Shown in pieces: positions 27,389-35,919 of a stretch of 61,496 bases of DNA (position 1 is the first letter of the stretch; every line of letters starts with the position of its first letter). The stretch lies in NCBI GenBank assembly GCA_016875875.1, contig VGOP01000011.1, positions 1-61,496 on the forward strand, read 5' to 3'. The DNA comes from Chloroflexota bacterium (GTDB lineage Bacteria; Chloroflexota; Dehalococcoidia; GIF9; UBA5629). A program made the translations under genes and the position numbers. The notes under the pieces are model-generated. The model was not told where the DNA came from, did not search any database, and saw only the letters and a list, made by a program, of their open reading frames with translations.

Positions 27389-28470
27389 ACGTTGCCTATA
27401 TTAACCTGTTTGATACCACCATTAGAGACCAATTGAAAGCAAATGGACAGGAAAACGCAAACTTCTCCTTCTTAATTCATACCAGTGGTAAGACTGTGGA
27501 TCACAGAACTGATGAGGAACTCGTAAATAAAGTCATTGATACTTTATCAGATGACAACAACACGCAGTTTCCGATGTATGTAGAAGCCATGCACAGAATC
27601 GCCACAGACAAATATGGTATAGGAAAAGCTGATGATATAGTGAAATTTGTTATATTCAATATTCGCAGGAAGGTCACAGCAGTACTCAATGCTGAAAGCA
27701 AGCTACGAAAGAAGGTTCCTCTTGAACTAACAAATCCGCCGGTACTTTTTACGGTGGTCATTGGAGGCAATATTATCTCTCGAGGCATTACTTTCAATAA
27801 TCTAATTGGTATGTTCTTTACGCGAGATGTGAAGCATAAGATGCAGCAGGACACTTATATTCAAAGAGCTAGAATGTTTGGAAATCGTGGTAAATATCTT
27901 AAGTATTTTGAGCTGTGGATACCAGAACAATTATATTTGGACTGGCATAGATGTTTTGTATATCACCAACTTTCATTAGAAGCAATAAAGGCAGACAAGA
28001 AAGCCCCTGTCTGGATATCGGACGATAGAATACGACCAGTAGCAGCGGGTAGTATTGACAAGAGGTCAGTGGTAACAGATAAAGGTGAAATGTGTTTTGC
28101 CAAGTTCACTCTCACTGAAGACCTAATAAAACTTATCGAAGACATGTCTTTGAGTGAAATAGACCGGTTGCAGAGGATATCTGATAATTATGGAGATAAA
28201 GTTCTTCCTCACTATGTGGTGAGCTTCATACAGATTAATGCATATCCAGGGAACGTAGCTCTTCACGGTATCCGTAAAGCGGAAAAACCAGAGTACGTTG
28301 ATACTCTATATAGACCTAGGGGTATCTTGGGTGGCGGAGACACTGATAAATATCCTAATGCGGTGCATCATTTTTTGCTATACAAGAACACTCGAAACGA
28401 AGCCCGAATGGTATATAGATATGTCGGCAAGGTTCAGTTTCTGAGGAATCTTAAGAGAAGATTAAACTAA
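27385..28470 (+). CDS. Z1 domain protein, C-terminal half
   Basis: 361 residues. The Z1 signature is clear: VVIGGNIISRGITFNNL, then DTYIQRARMFGNRGKY (the arginine-finger-like region) and YLDWHRCFVYHQLSLEAI. It lacks a P-loop and so depends on the upstream frame. The start is GTG at 27385 in GTGA overlap with the upstream stop; there is no independent Shine-Dalgarno, which favours coupling or frameshifting. The next gene starts 1 base after its stop. Confidence 0.7.
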   Translation: MNVAYINLFDTTIRDQLKANGQENANFSFLIHTSGKTVDHRTDEELVNKVIDTLSDDNNTQFPMYVEAMHRIATDKYGIGKADDIVKFVIFNIRRKVTAVLNAESKLRKKVPLELTNPPVLFTVVIGGNIISRGITFNNLIGMFFTRDVKHKMQQDTYIQRARMFGNRGKYLKYFELWIPEQLYLDWHRCFVYHQLSLEAIKADKKAPVWISDDRIRPVAAGSIDKRSVVTDKGEMCFAKFTLTEDLIKLIEDMSLSEIDRLQRISDNYGDKVLPHYVVSFIQINAYPGNVALHGIRKAEKPEYVDTLYRPRGILGGGDTDKYPNAVHHFLLYKNTRNEARMVYRYVGKVQFLRNLKRRLN

Positions 28471-28471
28471 A

Positions 28472-28909
28472 ATGTATGATTATACCTTCTTCCATGGTAG
28501 CGCTTTAGTCCGGCTCGCCCAAGACCCACGGACGCATGGCATAGAGCTACATCATGGAAACAATTGCTATCTTGTTAACAAGAACTCAGGTATATATCTA
28601 AAGCACAGTACGAAACGCATCTCTCCTTGGCATTTCACTTTCTTACCTGAGCATTTGAACGAAATTGCTAGCATCAAGAATGAGATCAAATTCCTATTTG
28701 TGGTGCTTATTTGTAACGATGATGGTATTTGTTGTTTGAACTTTCAAGAAATCGCTCAACTTATACTCGTAGGTAACATGGACCAGACTAAGTCAATTAG
28801 AGTTTCGCGTTCACTTCACGAAAAATATGCTGTTTCAGGGACTGATGGAAAATTAAAACACAAAATAGGTAACAGCGATTTTCCCCGGAAAGTTCTTGAA
28901 GCAGCATAA
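28472..28909 (+). CDS. Conserved small protein linked to the Z1 ATPase, unknown function
   Basis: 145 residues, mixed alpha/beta. Notable stretches: NCYLVNKNSGIYLKHSTKRISPWHFTF, KFLFVVLICNDDGICCLNFQEIAQLI, and a C-terminal KYAVSGTDGKLKHKI followed by FPRKVLE. The pattern looks like a widely spread uncharacterised family rather than random sequence. It begins 1 base after the Z1 gene, so it is almost certainly its partner. Confidence 0.55.
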   Translation: MYDYTFFHGSALVRLAQDPRTHGIELHHGNNCYLVNKNSGIYLKHSTKRISPWHFTFLPEHLNEIASIKNEIKFLFVVLICNDDGICCLNFQEIAQLILVGNMDQTKSIRVSRSLHEKYAVSGTDGKLKHKIGNSDFPRKVLEAA

Positions 28910-29176
28910 ACGGTGAATTTCAATATCCATTATCCCTACCTATCCGACTCTTCTCAAGGACCTGCGCAGTGCCCCTTATTTCCTATGTCTCTACACCACA
29001 TAGAATTCTAACTTATCAACCTATCCACAGGTGATGCCATCACATACCTCTTGAACACATCATCAACCCTTATAGAAATCCTTCAATCAAACGGTGTAAA
29101 GAAATAGCTAATTTCAGATAATGACTTAAACTAGTCAAAAGGTACGACGAATTGGTTTTCGCTTTGGAAGATTTTT
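28910..29176. other. Gene-free stretch before tRNA-Val
   Basis: No ORF with a ribosome site. One short open stretch (about 29017-29107, LSTGDAITYLLNTSSTLIEIL) might be the tail of a lost gene, but it has no start. This is where an integration site at the 3' end of tRNA-Val would lie. Confidence 0.3.
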
Positions 29177-29252
29177 TGGTGGGCGGTACTGGACTTGAAC
29201 CGGTGACCTCTGCGATGTCAACGCAGCGCTCTAACCACTGAGCTAACCGCCC
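29177..29252 (-). tRNA. tRNA-Val (GAC)
   Basis: Complete cloverleaf on the minus strand: acceptor GGGCGGT/ACCGCCC, D arm GCTCAGTGGTTAGAGC, anticodon arm CTGCG-TTGACAT-CGCAG with anticodon GAC, T arm ACCGG-TTCAAGT-CCAGT with imperfect pairing, discriminator A, and encoded CCA. The accessory block 24.5-29.1 kb abuts its 3' end. Confidence 0.95.
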
Positions 29253-29391
29253 CTCACCATCGCATTTTATCAGCGCTTTTATAAGCAGTCAAGCTTACCC
29301 CATCTTGAATAAAGGGCTGGTCTCATCTATACTTTCACAAAACAGAAATATAAGAATAATCGGAGATTTTAATTGATTGGAGGGAAATATA

Positions 29392-30729
29392 ATGGGTAAA
29401 AAGGAAGACGAGGCTAAGGAATATATCCTCAAAAGGACAAAGGAGCAAAACATCAAGTTCATACGGCTATGGTTCACCGACATTCTGGGCTTCCTGAAAA
29501 GTTTTTCCATAACTGCGGAGCAACTCGAAGAGGCATTGAAGGATGGCATGGGTTTCGACGGCTCTTCCATACAGGGCTTTGCCCGCATTGACGAAAGCGA
29601 CATGATTGCCCTACCCGACCCCAACACTTACCAGACAATACCATGGCGACCCAGAGAGCAAGGGGTAGCGAGAATGTTCTGCGACATACACTGGCCTGGT
29701 GGGCAACCTTTTGAAGGCGACCCCCGGTACATATTAAGGAAAAACCTGAAGCGAGCCGCTGACCTGGGATACACCTTCTACGTTGGGCCGGAGCTGGAGT
29801 ATTTCTACTTCAAGAATTCGGAGGGTACAGAATTTTTAGACCTGGGCGGCTATTTTGACCTGACACCACCAGAGGTAGCCACAGACATAAGAAGAGAAAC
29901 GATTCTCTTCCTCGAAGAAATGGGCATCGATGTCGAGTATAGCCACCACGAAGTTGCCCCCAGCCAGCATGAAATAGACCTCCGTTACACCGATGCTTTG
30001 ACCATGGCAGACAGTGTGATGACCTATCGTTTAGTGGTAAAGCAGGTAGCCCAACAGCATGGGGTTTACGCCACCTTCATGCCCAAACCGGTATTCGGCG
30101 TCACTGGCAGCGGCATGCATGTTCACATGTCTCTATTCAAAGGCAACCGGAATGCCTTCTTCGATAAGGATGCCCCAGACAATTTGTCAGAAACAGGCAG
30201 GAGTTTCACGGCTGGATTGCTGAAACATGTCCCAGAAATCACTTCAGTCTGTAATCAGTGGATAAATTCCTACAAGCGCCTCGTTCCGGGCTATGAAGCC
30301 CCATGTTACATCACCTGGGCTCGAAGAAATCGGGCAGACTTAATCCGACTTCCTCAGTATAAACCGGGAAGAGAAACCGACACCAGAATAGAACTCAGGT
30401 CCCCGGATCCGGCATGCAACCCATATCTCGCCTTCAGTGTCATGCTGGCTGCAGGACTCGAAGGAATTCAAAAAGGATACAAACTGCCACCACCTGTAGA
30501 GGAGAACGTCTTCGAAATGAGCCAGGAAGAACGCGAACAGAAAAAGATAAAAACATTGCCTGGCAGCTTGTACGAAGCTGTACAGCTTACTGAAAAGAGT
30601 CAACTTGTCAAAGAAGCTCTGGGTGACCATGCCCTAAATAGCTTTATCCAGAATAAAAAGGTAGAATGGGATAGATACCGGACATACGTAACTGATTACG
30701 AACTTAAGAATTATCTGCCAATCCTGTAG
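29392..30729 (+). CDS. glnA: Glutamine synthetase, type I
   Basis: ATP-dependent amidation of glutamate, the main ammonium assimilation step. 445 residues from the ATG at 29392 behind GGAGGG; an in-frame TTG 15 bases earlier overlaps that site. Motifs: GMGFDGSSIQGFARI, PWRPREQGVARMFCDI, VGPELEYFYF, SGMHVHMSLF, NSYKRLVPGYEAPCYITWARRN, and RIELRSPDPACNPYLAF. The C-terminus reads LPGSLYEAVQ and lacks the adenylylated Tyr region (NLYDLP) of proteobacterial enzymes, so feedback or protein-partner control is more likely. Confidence 0.96.
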   Translation: MGKKEDEAKEYILKRTKEQNIKFIRLWFTDILGFLKSFSITAEQLEEALKDGMGFDGSSIQGFARIDESDMIALPDPNTYQTIPWRPREQGVARMFCDIHWPGGQPFEGDPRYILRKNLKRAADLGYTFYVGPELEYFYFKNSEGTEFLDLGGYFDLTPPEVATDIRRETILFLEEMGIDVEYSHHEVAPSQHEIDLRYTDALTMADSVMTYRLVVKQVAQQHGVYATFMPKPVFGVTGSGMHVHMSLFKGNRNAFFDKDAPDNLSETGRSFTAGLLKHVPEITSVCNQWINSYKRLVPGYEAPCYITWARRNRADLIRLPQYKPGRETDTRIELRSPDPACNPYLAFSVMLAAGLEGIQKGYKLPPPVEENVFEMSQEEREQKKIKTLPGSLYEAVQLTEKSQLVKEALGDHALNSFIQNKKVEWDRYRTYVTDYELKNYLPIL

Positions 30730-30831
30730 ATGCGATTTTCAAAAATAAGATAGCACAGTATCCTTAATTTGAAGCGCTCTTTGAGGGCTTTGAGTTGCTT
30801 TGGGGGAAAAGTGCTCCAGCAGCAACTTCAA

Positions 30832-31068
30832 TCAGGGAGCAACTTTAGTCTTGCCACCAGATTTCATGCTGCTAGTAAGCATAATCTGGACAACATTACC
30901 GCACTTTGGGCAGGTAATCTCAATAGTGACAGGCTGCCTCATTACCCGCTCCACAAGAGCTGTAACCACGGAGTCGATGTTATCCAGCCGCTTGTCTAAC
31001 ATCTCCAAACGCTTTTTAAATTGCTCCTGGTCCATAGTTGTCGTTTTCTTTTCAGTCTTTTCAGCCAT
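30832..31068 (-). CDS. Small coiled-coil protein with one CPKCG knuckle, unknown function
   Basis: 78 residues from the ATG at 31068 (GGGAG 6 bases upstream; two in-frame ATGs lie 12-15 bases earlier). A Lys/Glu-rich start, a predicted helix (DQEQFKKRLEMLDKRLDNIDSV), then ITCPKCGNVVQI. A single CxxC pair could bind zinc only as a dimer. It is convergent with glnA. Confidence 0.55.
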   Translation of the reverse strand: MAEKTEKKTTTMDQEQFKKRLEMLDKRLDNIDSVVTALVERVMRQPVTIEITCPKCGNVVQIMLTSSMKSGGKTKVAP

Positions 31069-31152
31069 TCTATCTCCCATCATGAAAAGAAAAGAGGAGA
31101 GGTCTTTGAAAATCCACTCCTCGATATTAAATCAACTTGCATGCCATTCCTT

Positions 31153-31476
31153 TCACAAGCTCTTCTCAGCTACTCCCATAGCTGACAAGTAATCCTTCTC
31201 AGCCTTTATTAAGCTGTCCACCTTAGCACCGACTGTTCCCTCCAAATATTTCCGGAAAGACTCACGAGCCCCCGGGGAACTCTGAAGCGACTCTTTAGCT
31301 CGTCCCCATTCCTCAGTAGTCAATTCAGCTATCCGATCTGGACTCAACGGGAAATCCCCCCCCATCAAATGCTCTACTTTATCAAGAACCCTGTTTGTGA
31401 CCGCCCGCTTTAGGCGATCAAAGGAGAGAAATTCCTCATTTGCATAAGGCCTCGATGTCCACGTCTCATCTTGCAT
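31153..31476 (-). CDS. Hypothetical soluble protein, unknown function
   Basis: 107 residues from the ATG at 31476 behind GGAGG. Helical and charged (LKRAVTNRVLDKVEHLMGG, AELTTEEWGRAKESLQ, YLEGTVGAKVDSLIKAEKDYL), with no signal peptide or cysteines. A strong promoter precedes it. No family recognised. Confidence 0.55.
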   Translation of the reverse strand: MQDETWTSRPYANEEFLSFDRLKRAVTNRVLDKVEHLMGGDFPLSPDRIAELTTEEWGRAKESLQSSPGARESFRKYLEGTVGAKVDSLIKAEKDYLSAMGVAEKSL

Positions 31477-31521
31477 CTCACAAACCTCCGGGAGCATTAT
31501 TACAAACCATTTCTATCGCCT

Positions 31522-31550
31522 ATAATATGCCCCATCAACTACTGTGTCAA
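31522..31550 (-). promoter_or_regulatory. Strong promoter for the 31153-31476 gene
   Basis: On the minus strand, TTGACA (31545-31550), 17 bases, TATTAT (31522-31527). The -35 box overlaps the end of a 70-bp palindrome, so the palindrome could serve as an operator. Confidence 0.65.
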
Positions 31551-31615
31551 GTCCCTACGGGCTGCAAACGAGAGCAGAGATAAGGAAAAGTCCGCCCCCG
31601 TAGGAGGAGACTTGA
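31547..31615. repeat. 69-bp imperfect palindrome
   Basis: Outer arms TCAAGTC / GACTTGA and inner arms CTACGGG / CCCGTAG pair perfectly around a central 36-base segment. It lies between the SIMPL gene end and the next promoter. It could be the SIMPL terminator, an operator, or a MITE-like insertion; no second copy is visible in this window. Confidence 0.5.
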
Positions 31616-31631
31616 ATAATTCACCGAACCA

Positions 31632-32429
31632 CTAACGAATAACATAAACCATCTGAACAGTGACTCGAATTTCCAGCTCACCAGGGCTAATGGGAGTAGG
31701 TGAAGGCGCCATGCCCTCAGCCTTCATTGCATAGTCTCTAACTACTATCGGTGGCACATACTGAGTGCCTTCAGAAATATATAGCAGCTTGCCCAACTTG
31801 ATATTCGCCGCGTCAGCCATCTGTTTCGCCTTCGCTATGGCATCTGCTACTGCCTTAGCCCTTGCCTCTTTGTAGTAAGATGTCGGGTCATCAACAGTAA
31901 AACCTATATTATCAATCCGAGTCAAGTCACCACCAGCTTCAGCTACAGCATCGATGATAGACCCGGCTTTGTCCATTTGCCGTATTTTGGCAATCACTAT
32001 ATTTGTCACCCTATAGCCAATTATTATCTCCCTCTGCTCATCTTCGATCCACTTTCTCACTGGGTAGATGCTAAATCTCTGCGTTTGGATATCCTTTTCA
32101 GCCACACCATTAGCCTTAAGCGCCTTCATGACTCCATCCATAGCCTCAACCGCGTCTCGTTGTGCTTGTGCCACAGTTTTCGCTTCAGCCTCTATGCCGA
32201 GACTGAGTAAAACAACATCAGGTGTTGCCATTGTCTTGCCTTCACCAGTTACCCACAGGCCAACTTGTTGCTGGCTATAAATTACCCCAAAGGGGCCACC
32301 TAATTCCGGTGCTGTCACAGAAATAGCGGGTGGCGAGACCTGGGAACCCTCACCAACCACACAACCGCCAACCCCAATCAAAATCACAGCCAACATCACA
32401 CTGGATAAAATCAACCAAACTTTCTTCAT
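31632..32429 (-). CDS. SIMPL-domain (DUF541) lipoprotein
   Basis: 265 residues. N-terminal lipobox VGGC places the acylated Cys at 23. The SIMPL domain follows: VTGEGKTMATPDVVLLSLGIE, YRVTNIVIAKIRQMDKAGSIIDAVAEAGGD, ARAKAVADAIAKAKQMADAANIKLGKLLYI. The family is periplasmic or extracellular and linked to stress, but has no defined reaction. Start ATG after AAGGAGG. Confidence 0.88.
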   Translation of the reverse strand: MKKVWLILSSVMLAVILIGVGGCVVGEGSQVSPPAISVTAPELGGPFGVIYSQQQVGLWVTGEGKTMATPDVVLLSLGIEAEAKTVAQAQRDAVEAMDGVMKALKANGVAEKDIQTQRFSIYPVRKWIEDEQREIIIGYRVTNIVIAKIRQMDKAGSIIDAVAEAGGDLTRIDNIGFTVDDPTSYYKEARAKAVADAIAKAKQMADAANIKLGKLLYISEGTQYVPPIVVRDYAMKAEGMAPSPTPISPGELEIRVTVQMVYVIR

Positions 32430-32624
32430 TTAAGCCTCCTTGAATATTGCTTGCAGTGCCTAATCCCCCTAACCTACAAAACCATCTGCATCACCCCACT
32501 ACTATATAATATCATGTAGGCACTGATTACCACCATATATAACGGTAAACTAGACTCCTTAGTTTAGAATGGCAGAAAAAGCTGGCATAGATTATAATAA
32601 TGCTAGCTTAGCTGCAACAAACCG

Positions 32625-33206
32625 ATGAAATTTTTCCGCGATATCATTGCACCTATACTTGTCGGACTCGCTGTTTTCGCTCTTTTTCAAGCTACGGTTG
32701 GGAGTTTCAAAGTATATGGCTCATCCATGTTGCCAACCATCGAACAAGGCGAATATGTCATGGTCAGCAAAGCTACATACTTCTTTAATGCGCCACAACG
32801 TGGCGATATAATCGTCTTTCACTCGCCACAGGCCACTAACTCAGACCTTATCAAACGAATTGTTGCCGTGCCCGGCGACACCGTGGAAATCAAGGACAAC
32901 GCAGTATTTGTAAACGATACTGCCTTAGTCGAACCTTACATCCGAGAGTCGCCACGCTACCTCATGCTACCTGAGGAGATTCCCGCTGGTCACTATTTTG
33001 TTCTCGGCGACAATCGCAACAACAGCTCCGATTCACACAGAGGTTGGACGGTACCTCAAGAAAACATCGTTGGCAAGGCATGGATAACCTACTGGCCACC
33101 ATACAGATGGAGGCTAATAGAACATTATACGCTCAATGTAGGTACGCAAGCAGCCGAAGTCGGCAAACCCGTCCTGGCAATGAAAACACTATGTCCGACG
33201 AGATAA
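32625..33206 (+). CDS. lepB: Signal peptidase I
   Basis: Membrane serine protease that removes signal peptides. 193 residues. An N-terminal membrane anchor (IAPILVGLAVFALFQA) is followed by YGSSMLPTIEQGEYVMV with catalytic Ser34, RGDIIVFHSP, LIKRIVAVPGD with catalytic Lys77, and GDNRNNSSDSRGW-type box E. The ATG has no strong ribosome site. Its 3' end overlaps pyrE by 16 bases. Confidence 0.94.
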   Translation: MKFFRDIIAPILVGLAVFALFQATVGSFKVYGSSMLPTIEQGEYVMVSKATYFFNAPQRGDIIVFHSPQATNSDLIKRIVAVPGDTVEIKDNAVFVNDTALVEPYIRESPRYLMLPEEIPAGHYFVLGDNRNNSSDSHRGWTVPQENIVGKAWITYWPPYRWRLIEHYTLNVGTQAAEVGKPVLAMKTLCPTR

Positions 33207-33757
33207 TACAGATTTTCAAAGATGCCGGAGCCATACTAGAAGGGCATTTTCTGCTGACCTCAGGATTACACTCACCAGTCTACTGGGAGAAGTTCCGCGT
33301 TTTGCAGCACCCGCATTATACTGAAAAGCTATGCCGGCTCATTGCCAAGCACTTCAAGAAAGACAATGTCCAGGTGGTTGCCGGCCCGACCACGGGCGGC
33401 ATCATCCTCGCCTTCGAAGTTGCCAGACAACTAGGCGTAAAGGGAATGTTCGCCGAGAAAGAAGGGGGGGCAAGGGCTTTTCGGCGTGGTTTTACCATCC
33501 ATCCCGATGAACGCATCCTGATCGTGGACGACATACTGACTACCGGTAGCTCTATCGTTGAAGTAATGGAGGCTGTCAAAAAGCTTATGGGTATTATCGT
33601 CGGTATCGGCGTGCTCGTTGACCGAGCTGAGCAGCAGAAGGATTTCGGAGTGCCTCTTTTCAGCTGCCTCCGCTCTGCCACCGTAACTTACCCCCCTGCC
33701 GAATGCCCCTTATGTGCCTCTGGCATCCCTCTGGTCAAACCCGGCGGACAGACATAA
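33191..33757 (+). CDS. pyrE: Orotate phosphoribosyltransferase
   Basis: Makes OMP from orotate and PRPP in pyrimidine synthesis. 188 residues from the ATG at 33191; the longer open frame upstream only reflects the lepB overlap. Motifs: HFLLTSGLHSPVYWEKFR, VAGPTTGGIILAFEVARQLG, EKEGGARAFRRGF, and the PRPP loop LIVDDILTTGSS. Start inside the lepB 3' end implies coupled translation. Confidence 0.95.
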   Translation: MSDEIIQIFKDAGAILEGHFLLTSGLHSPVYWEKFRVLQHPHYTEKLCRLIAKHFKKDNVQVVAGPTTGGIILAFEVARQLGVKGMFAEKEGGARAFRRGFTIHPDERILIVDDILTTGSSIVEVMEAVKKLMGIIVGIGVLVDRAEQQKDFGVPLFSCLRSATVTYPPAECPLCASGIPLVKPGGQT

Positions 33758-33809
33758 GCTCACGCACTTTTCTTGACAGCTAAAAACGAAAAATCTAAAA
33801 TGTCGACGC

Positions 33810-33882
<73 letters not shown>

Positions 33883-33913
33883 CTTAAACTTTGAACTACT
33901 TAGTCCGCCTAGT

Positions 33914-34531
33914 TCACTTGTTCTCGCGACCTGCTTTACGTGCTATCCAAAACGACACCGCTTCCTTCTGTGCTTCAGGTGGCAGATGACGTGTCGTCAG
34001 CCAGTGAGTAAAACCTGCCGAACAAGGCAAGGCCACAGAATAAATCAACAAGGATACAGGCTCACCGAAAAACCAACAAAGCAATACCAGGGGAATAAAC
34101 AACGCTACCCCAAACCAAACACTATTCTTTGTGGCAAAAAGCACTGCAATAGCTATGGCGGCAGAGATTACCATCTCTCTAGGGAGTAGAGCCAGGAGTA
34201 CACCTATAACTACCGCCAGACCTCGCCCACCTCTGAAGCGTAAAAACACAGGCCAATTATGCCCGATAACAGCAGCTACACCAGCACCAAACACAACTAG
34301 TTCATGTCCGGAAAGGACTTTAGCCACTAATATAGCTAGCGCTCCCTTTCCTACATCGGCTATTAGGGTAGCTATACCAGCAACCAGCCCAGCATGGCGA
34401 AATACATTAAATGTTCCAACATTACGGTCGCCGACCTTGCGAACGTCAAGGCCGCTCAGTCTACCGATAATGTAAGCAAAGGGAATAGAACCCAAGAGAT
34501 ACGCCAGCACCAAGCTCAACACAATATCCAT
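33914..34531 (-). CDS. plsY: Glycerol-3-phosphate acyltransferase (acyl-phosphate type)
   Basis: Membrane enzyme that adds the first acyl chain to glycerol-3-phosphate from acyl-phosphate. 205 residues with PlsY motifs: LLGSIPFAYIIGR, DVRKVGDRNVGTFNVFRHAG, DVGKGALAILVAK, and GHNWPVFLRFRGGRGLA. Several transmembrane helices. It is convergent with tRNA-Phe. Confidence 0.95.
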   Translation of the reverse strand: MDIVLSLVLAYLLGSIPFAYIIGRLSGLDVRKVGDRNVGTFNVFRHAGLVAGIATLIADVGKGALAILVAKVLSGHELVVFGAGVAAVIGHNWPVFLRFRGGRGLAVVIGVLLALLPREMVISAAIAIAVLFATKNSVWFGVALFIPLVLLCWFFGEPVSLLIYSVALPCSAGFTHWLTTRHLPPEAQKEAVSFWIARKAGRENK

Positions 34532-34721
34532 ACCAGACTCAAATACCTCGTTTTACTAGGTTGCCACATTCTACCACACGAGACGGATAAAATCTCACCT
34601 GGTTAAACGCAGAGCATCTTAAACTAACGCGACATAGCAATTTTTTGCGGAGACAAAATGCGGTGATGAGTACCACAGCAAAACAGAAGGATAAAGGATA
34701 ATTATCTAGCGTAAATTGAGC

Positions 34722-35081
34722 TTATGTGCCGTGAGATGTGTGTTGTCTGGCACCTTCTAACTTGCCGATTATATGAGCGGATGCCGCACCACCCTTCCTA
34801 GCAAAGCTAAATACAGACACTTTCTCCGGTGAAATAAGCAAAGGCTCCAACTTCCTCTGGGCTTCCTGACGCTCTGCACTGATCTGCCAGGTTTTCCAGG
34901 CGTCGGTATCAACCCAGGTGCTGATTACCAGCCACAGCGTGGGGTCATCTATAGAATGAAGCGTCTCACCAGAAATGTAGCCCGGCTGTCGCGTGGCCGC
35001 AGTTCTAAAGTCAATGAATAAAGCTTCCATCTCGGCAACTTTGTCCAGTCGACAATGTCTTTCAATGATAACTCGTATCAT
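34722..35081 (-). CDS. ABM-domain (antibiotic biosynthesis monooxygenase-like) protein
   Basis: 119 residues, ATG after AAGGAGGTG. A ferredoxin-like ABM fold: MIRVIIERHCRLDKVAEME, GYISGETLHSIDDPTLWLVISTW and WQISAERQEAQ. Family members range from heme-degrading enzymes to quinone-forming monooxygenases. No catalytic set specific to one of them is obvious. Confidence 0.8.
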   Translation of the reverse strand: MIRVIIERHCRLDKVAEMEALFIDFRTAATRQPGYISGETLHSIDDPTLWLVISTWVDTDAWKTWQISAERQEAQRKLEPLLISPEKVSVFSFARKGGAASAHIIGKLEGARQHTSHGT

Positions 35082-35172
35082 GCTCCGTCACCTCCTTCTT
35101 CTGTTCCAAGCTATATTAGCCAGCGCATCTTCTGGTATTGAGTTCCACCCTCCCAAAAACCCACCTCAAACT

Positions 35173-35778
35173 CTATTCTTGCAAAGGAAGCACCGACTCT
35201 TCAGCCATCCACTCATACCCCAAGGCAGCACGCCATTCAGCCAAGTCCAGTCTAAGTCCCTCGTAGTCCTTCTTGGCAGAATCGTAAAGCCTGGCATTCT
35301 CAAGGGCGATAGCACCAAGGTTAGCTACCGCACCCACGAAATACATGTCAGCATCGGTAAAATGACGTGGTTCGGCAGTATACACCCGCATAACCCCTAT
35401 TACCTCCCCTCTTAGTAGCACTGGAACGCTAAGAATGGACGCAATCCCTTCCTCCCTAGCCTGTTTCCGATACTGAATCCTGTCATCCTCTGTGGCATTC
35501 AACACAGCTACTGGCCGACCTTCTAGCGCTTCAGCAATGCTCTTATCAGCAGATACTGGGCCTTTTCGGACATACCGGTCGCTCAATCCGTAAGCTGCGG
35601 TATGAAGCAACAGGCTCTTGTCTGGAGTGAGCAACATGAGTGCACATCCCTTAGCACCTAAAGCTTCAGCCAAGTTATGAAGAATGCTATGCAGTACATC
35701 TTCGGGGGTCCTGACCGAGTTTACTGCGGCTGCTACGTCGTAGAGGCTGTGGTAGTACCTCTGCTCTCGCTCGTCCAT
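35173..35778 (-). CDS. GAF-domain protein
   Basis: 201 residues from the ATG at 35778 behind GGGAGGTGGG (35781 also possible; the frame is open another 96 bases without a ribosome site). One GAF domain spans residues about 20-165: HNLAEALGAKGCALMLL, ILSVPVLLRGEVIGVMRVYT, FTDADMYFVGAVANLGAIALENARLY. There is no output domain, so it is a stand-alone sensor or an adaptor. The ligand is unknown. Confidence 0.85.
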   Translation of the reverse strand: MDEREQRYYHSLYDVAAAVNSVRTPEDVLHSILHNLAEALGAKGCALMLLTPDKSLLLHTAAYGLSDRYVRKGPVSADKSIAEALEGRPVAVLNATEDDRIQYRKQAREEGIASILSVPVLLRGEVIGVMRVYTAEPRHFTDADMYFVGAVANLGAIALENARLYDSAKKDYEGLRLDLAEWRAALGYEWMAEESVLPLQE

Positions 35779-35864
35779 CATCCCACCTCCCATTACAGAG
35801 TCTATATTTCTATTATCTGCCGAAACCCACTGCATGTCAAGGTAGACCAGCAGGTCTTTATATC

Positions 35865-35873
35865 TGGTATAAT
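35865..35873 (+). promoter_or_regulatory. Extended -10 promoter for the YtxH-like gene
   Basis: TGGTATAAT (TGn plus TATAAT) about 47 bases before the gene; the -35 region is poor, as usual for extended -10 promoters. Confidence 0.5.
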
Positions 35874-35919
35874 ACAAGGGTAAGAGAATCTTCTTTATTC
35901 TAGAGACTGCGCGATAAAC

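Noticed and set aside
29017-29107. Fragment of a lost gene upstream of tRNA-Val
   Set aside because: The open stretch has no start or ribosome site and no recognisable family, so it is mentioned only as gap content.
31547-31615. CRISPR repeat unit
   Set aside because: Only one copy is present, with no spacer-repeat periodicity; no CRISPR array was seen anywhere in the window.
33044-33190. Longer N-terminus for pyrE
   Set aside because: The open frame upstream of 33191 lies inside lepB; known enzymes begin near the chosen ATG.
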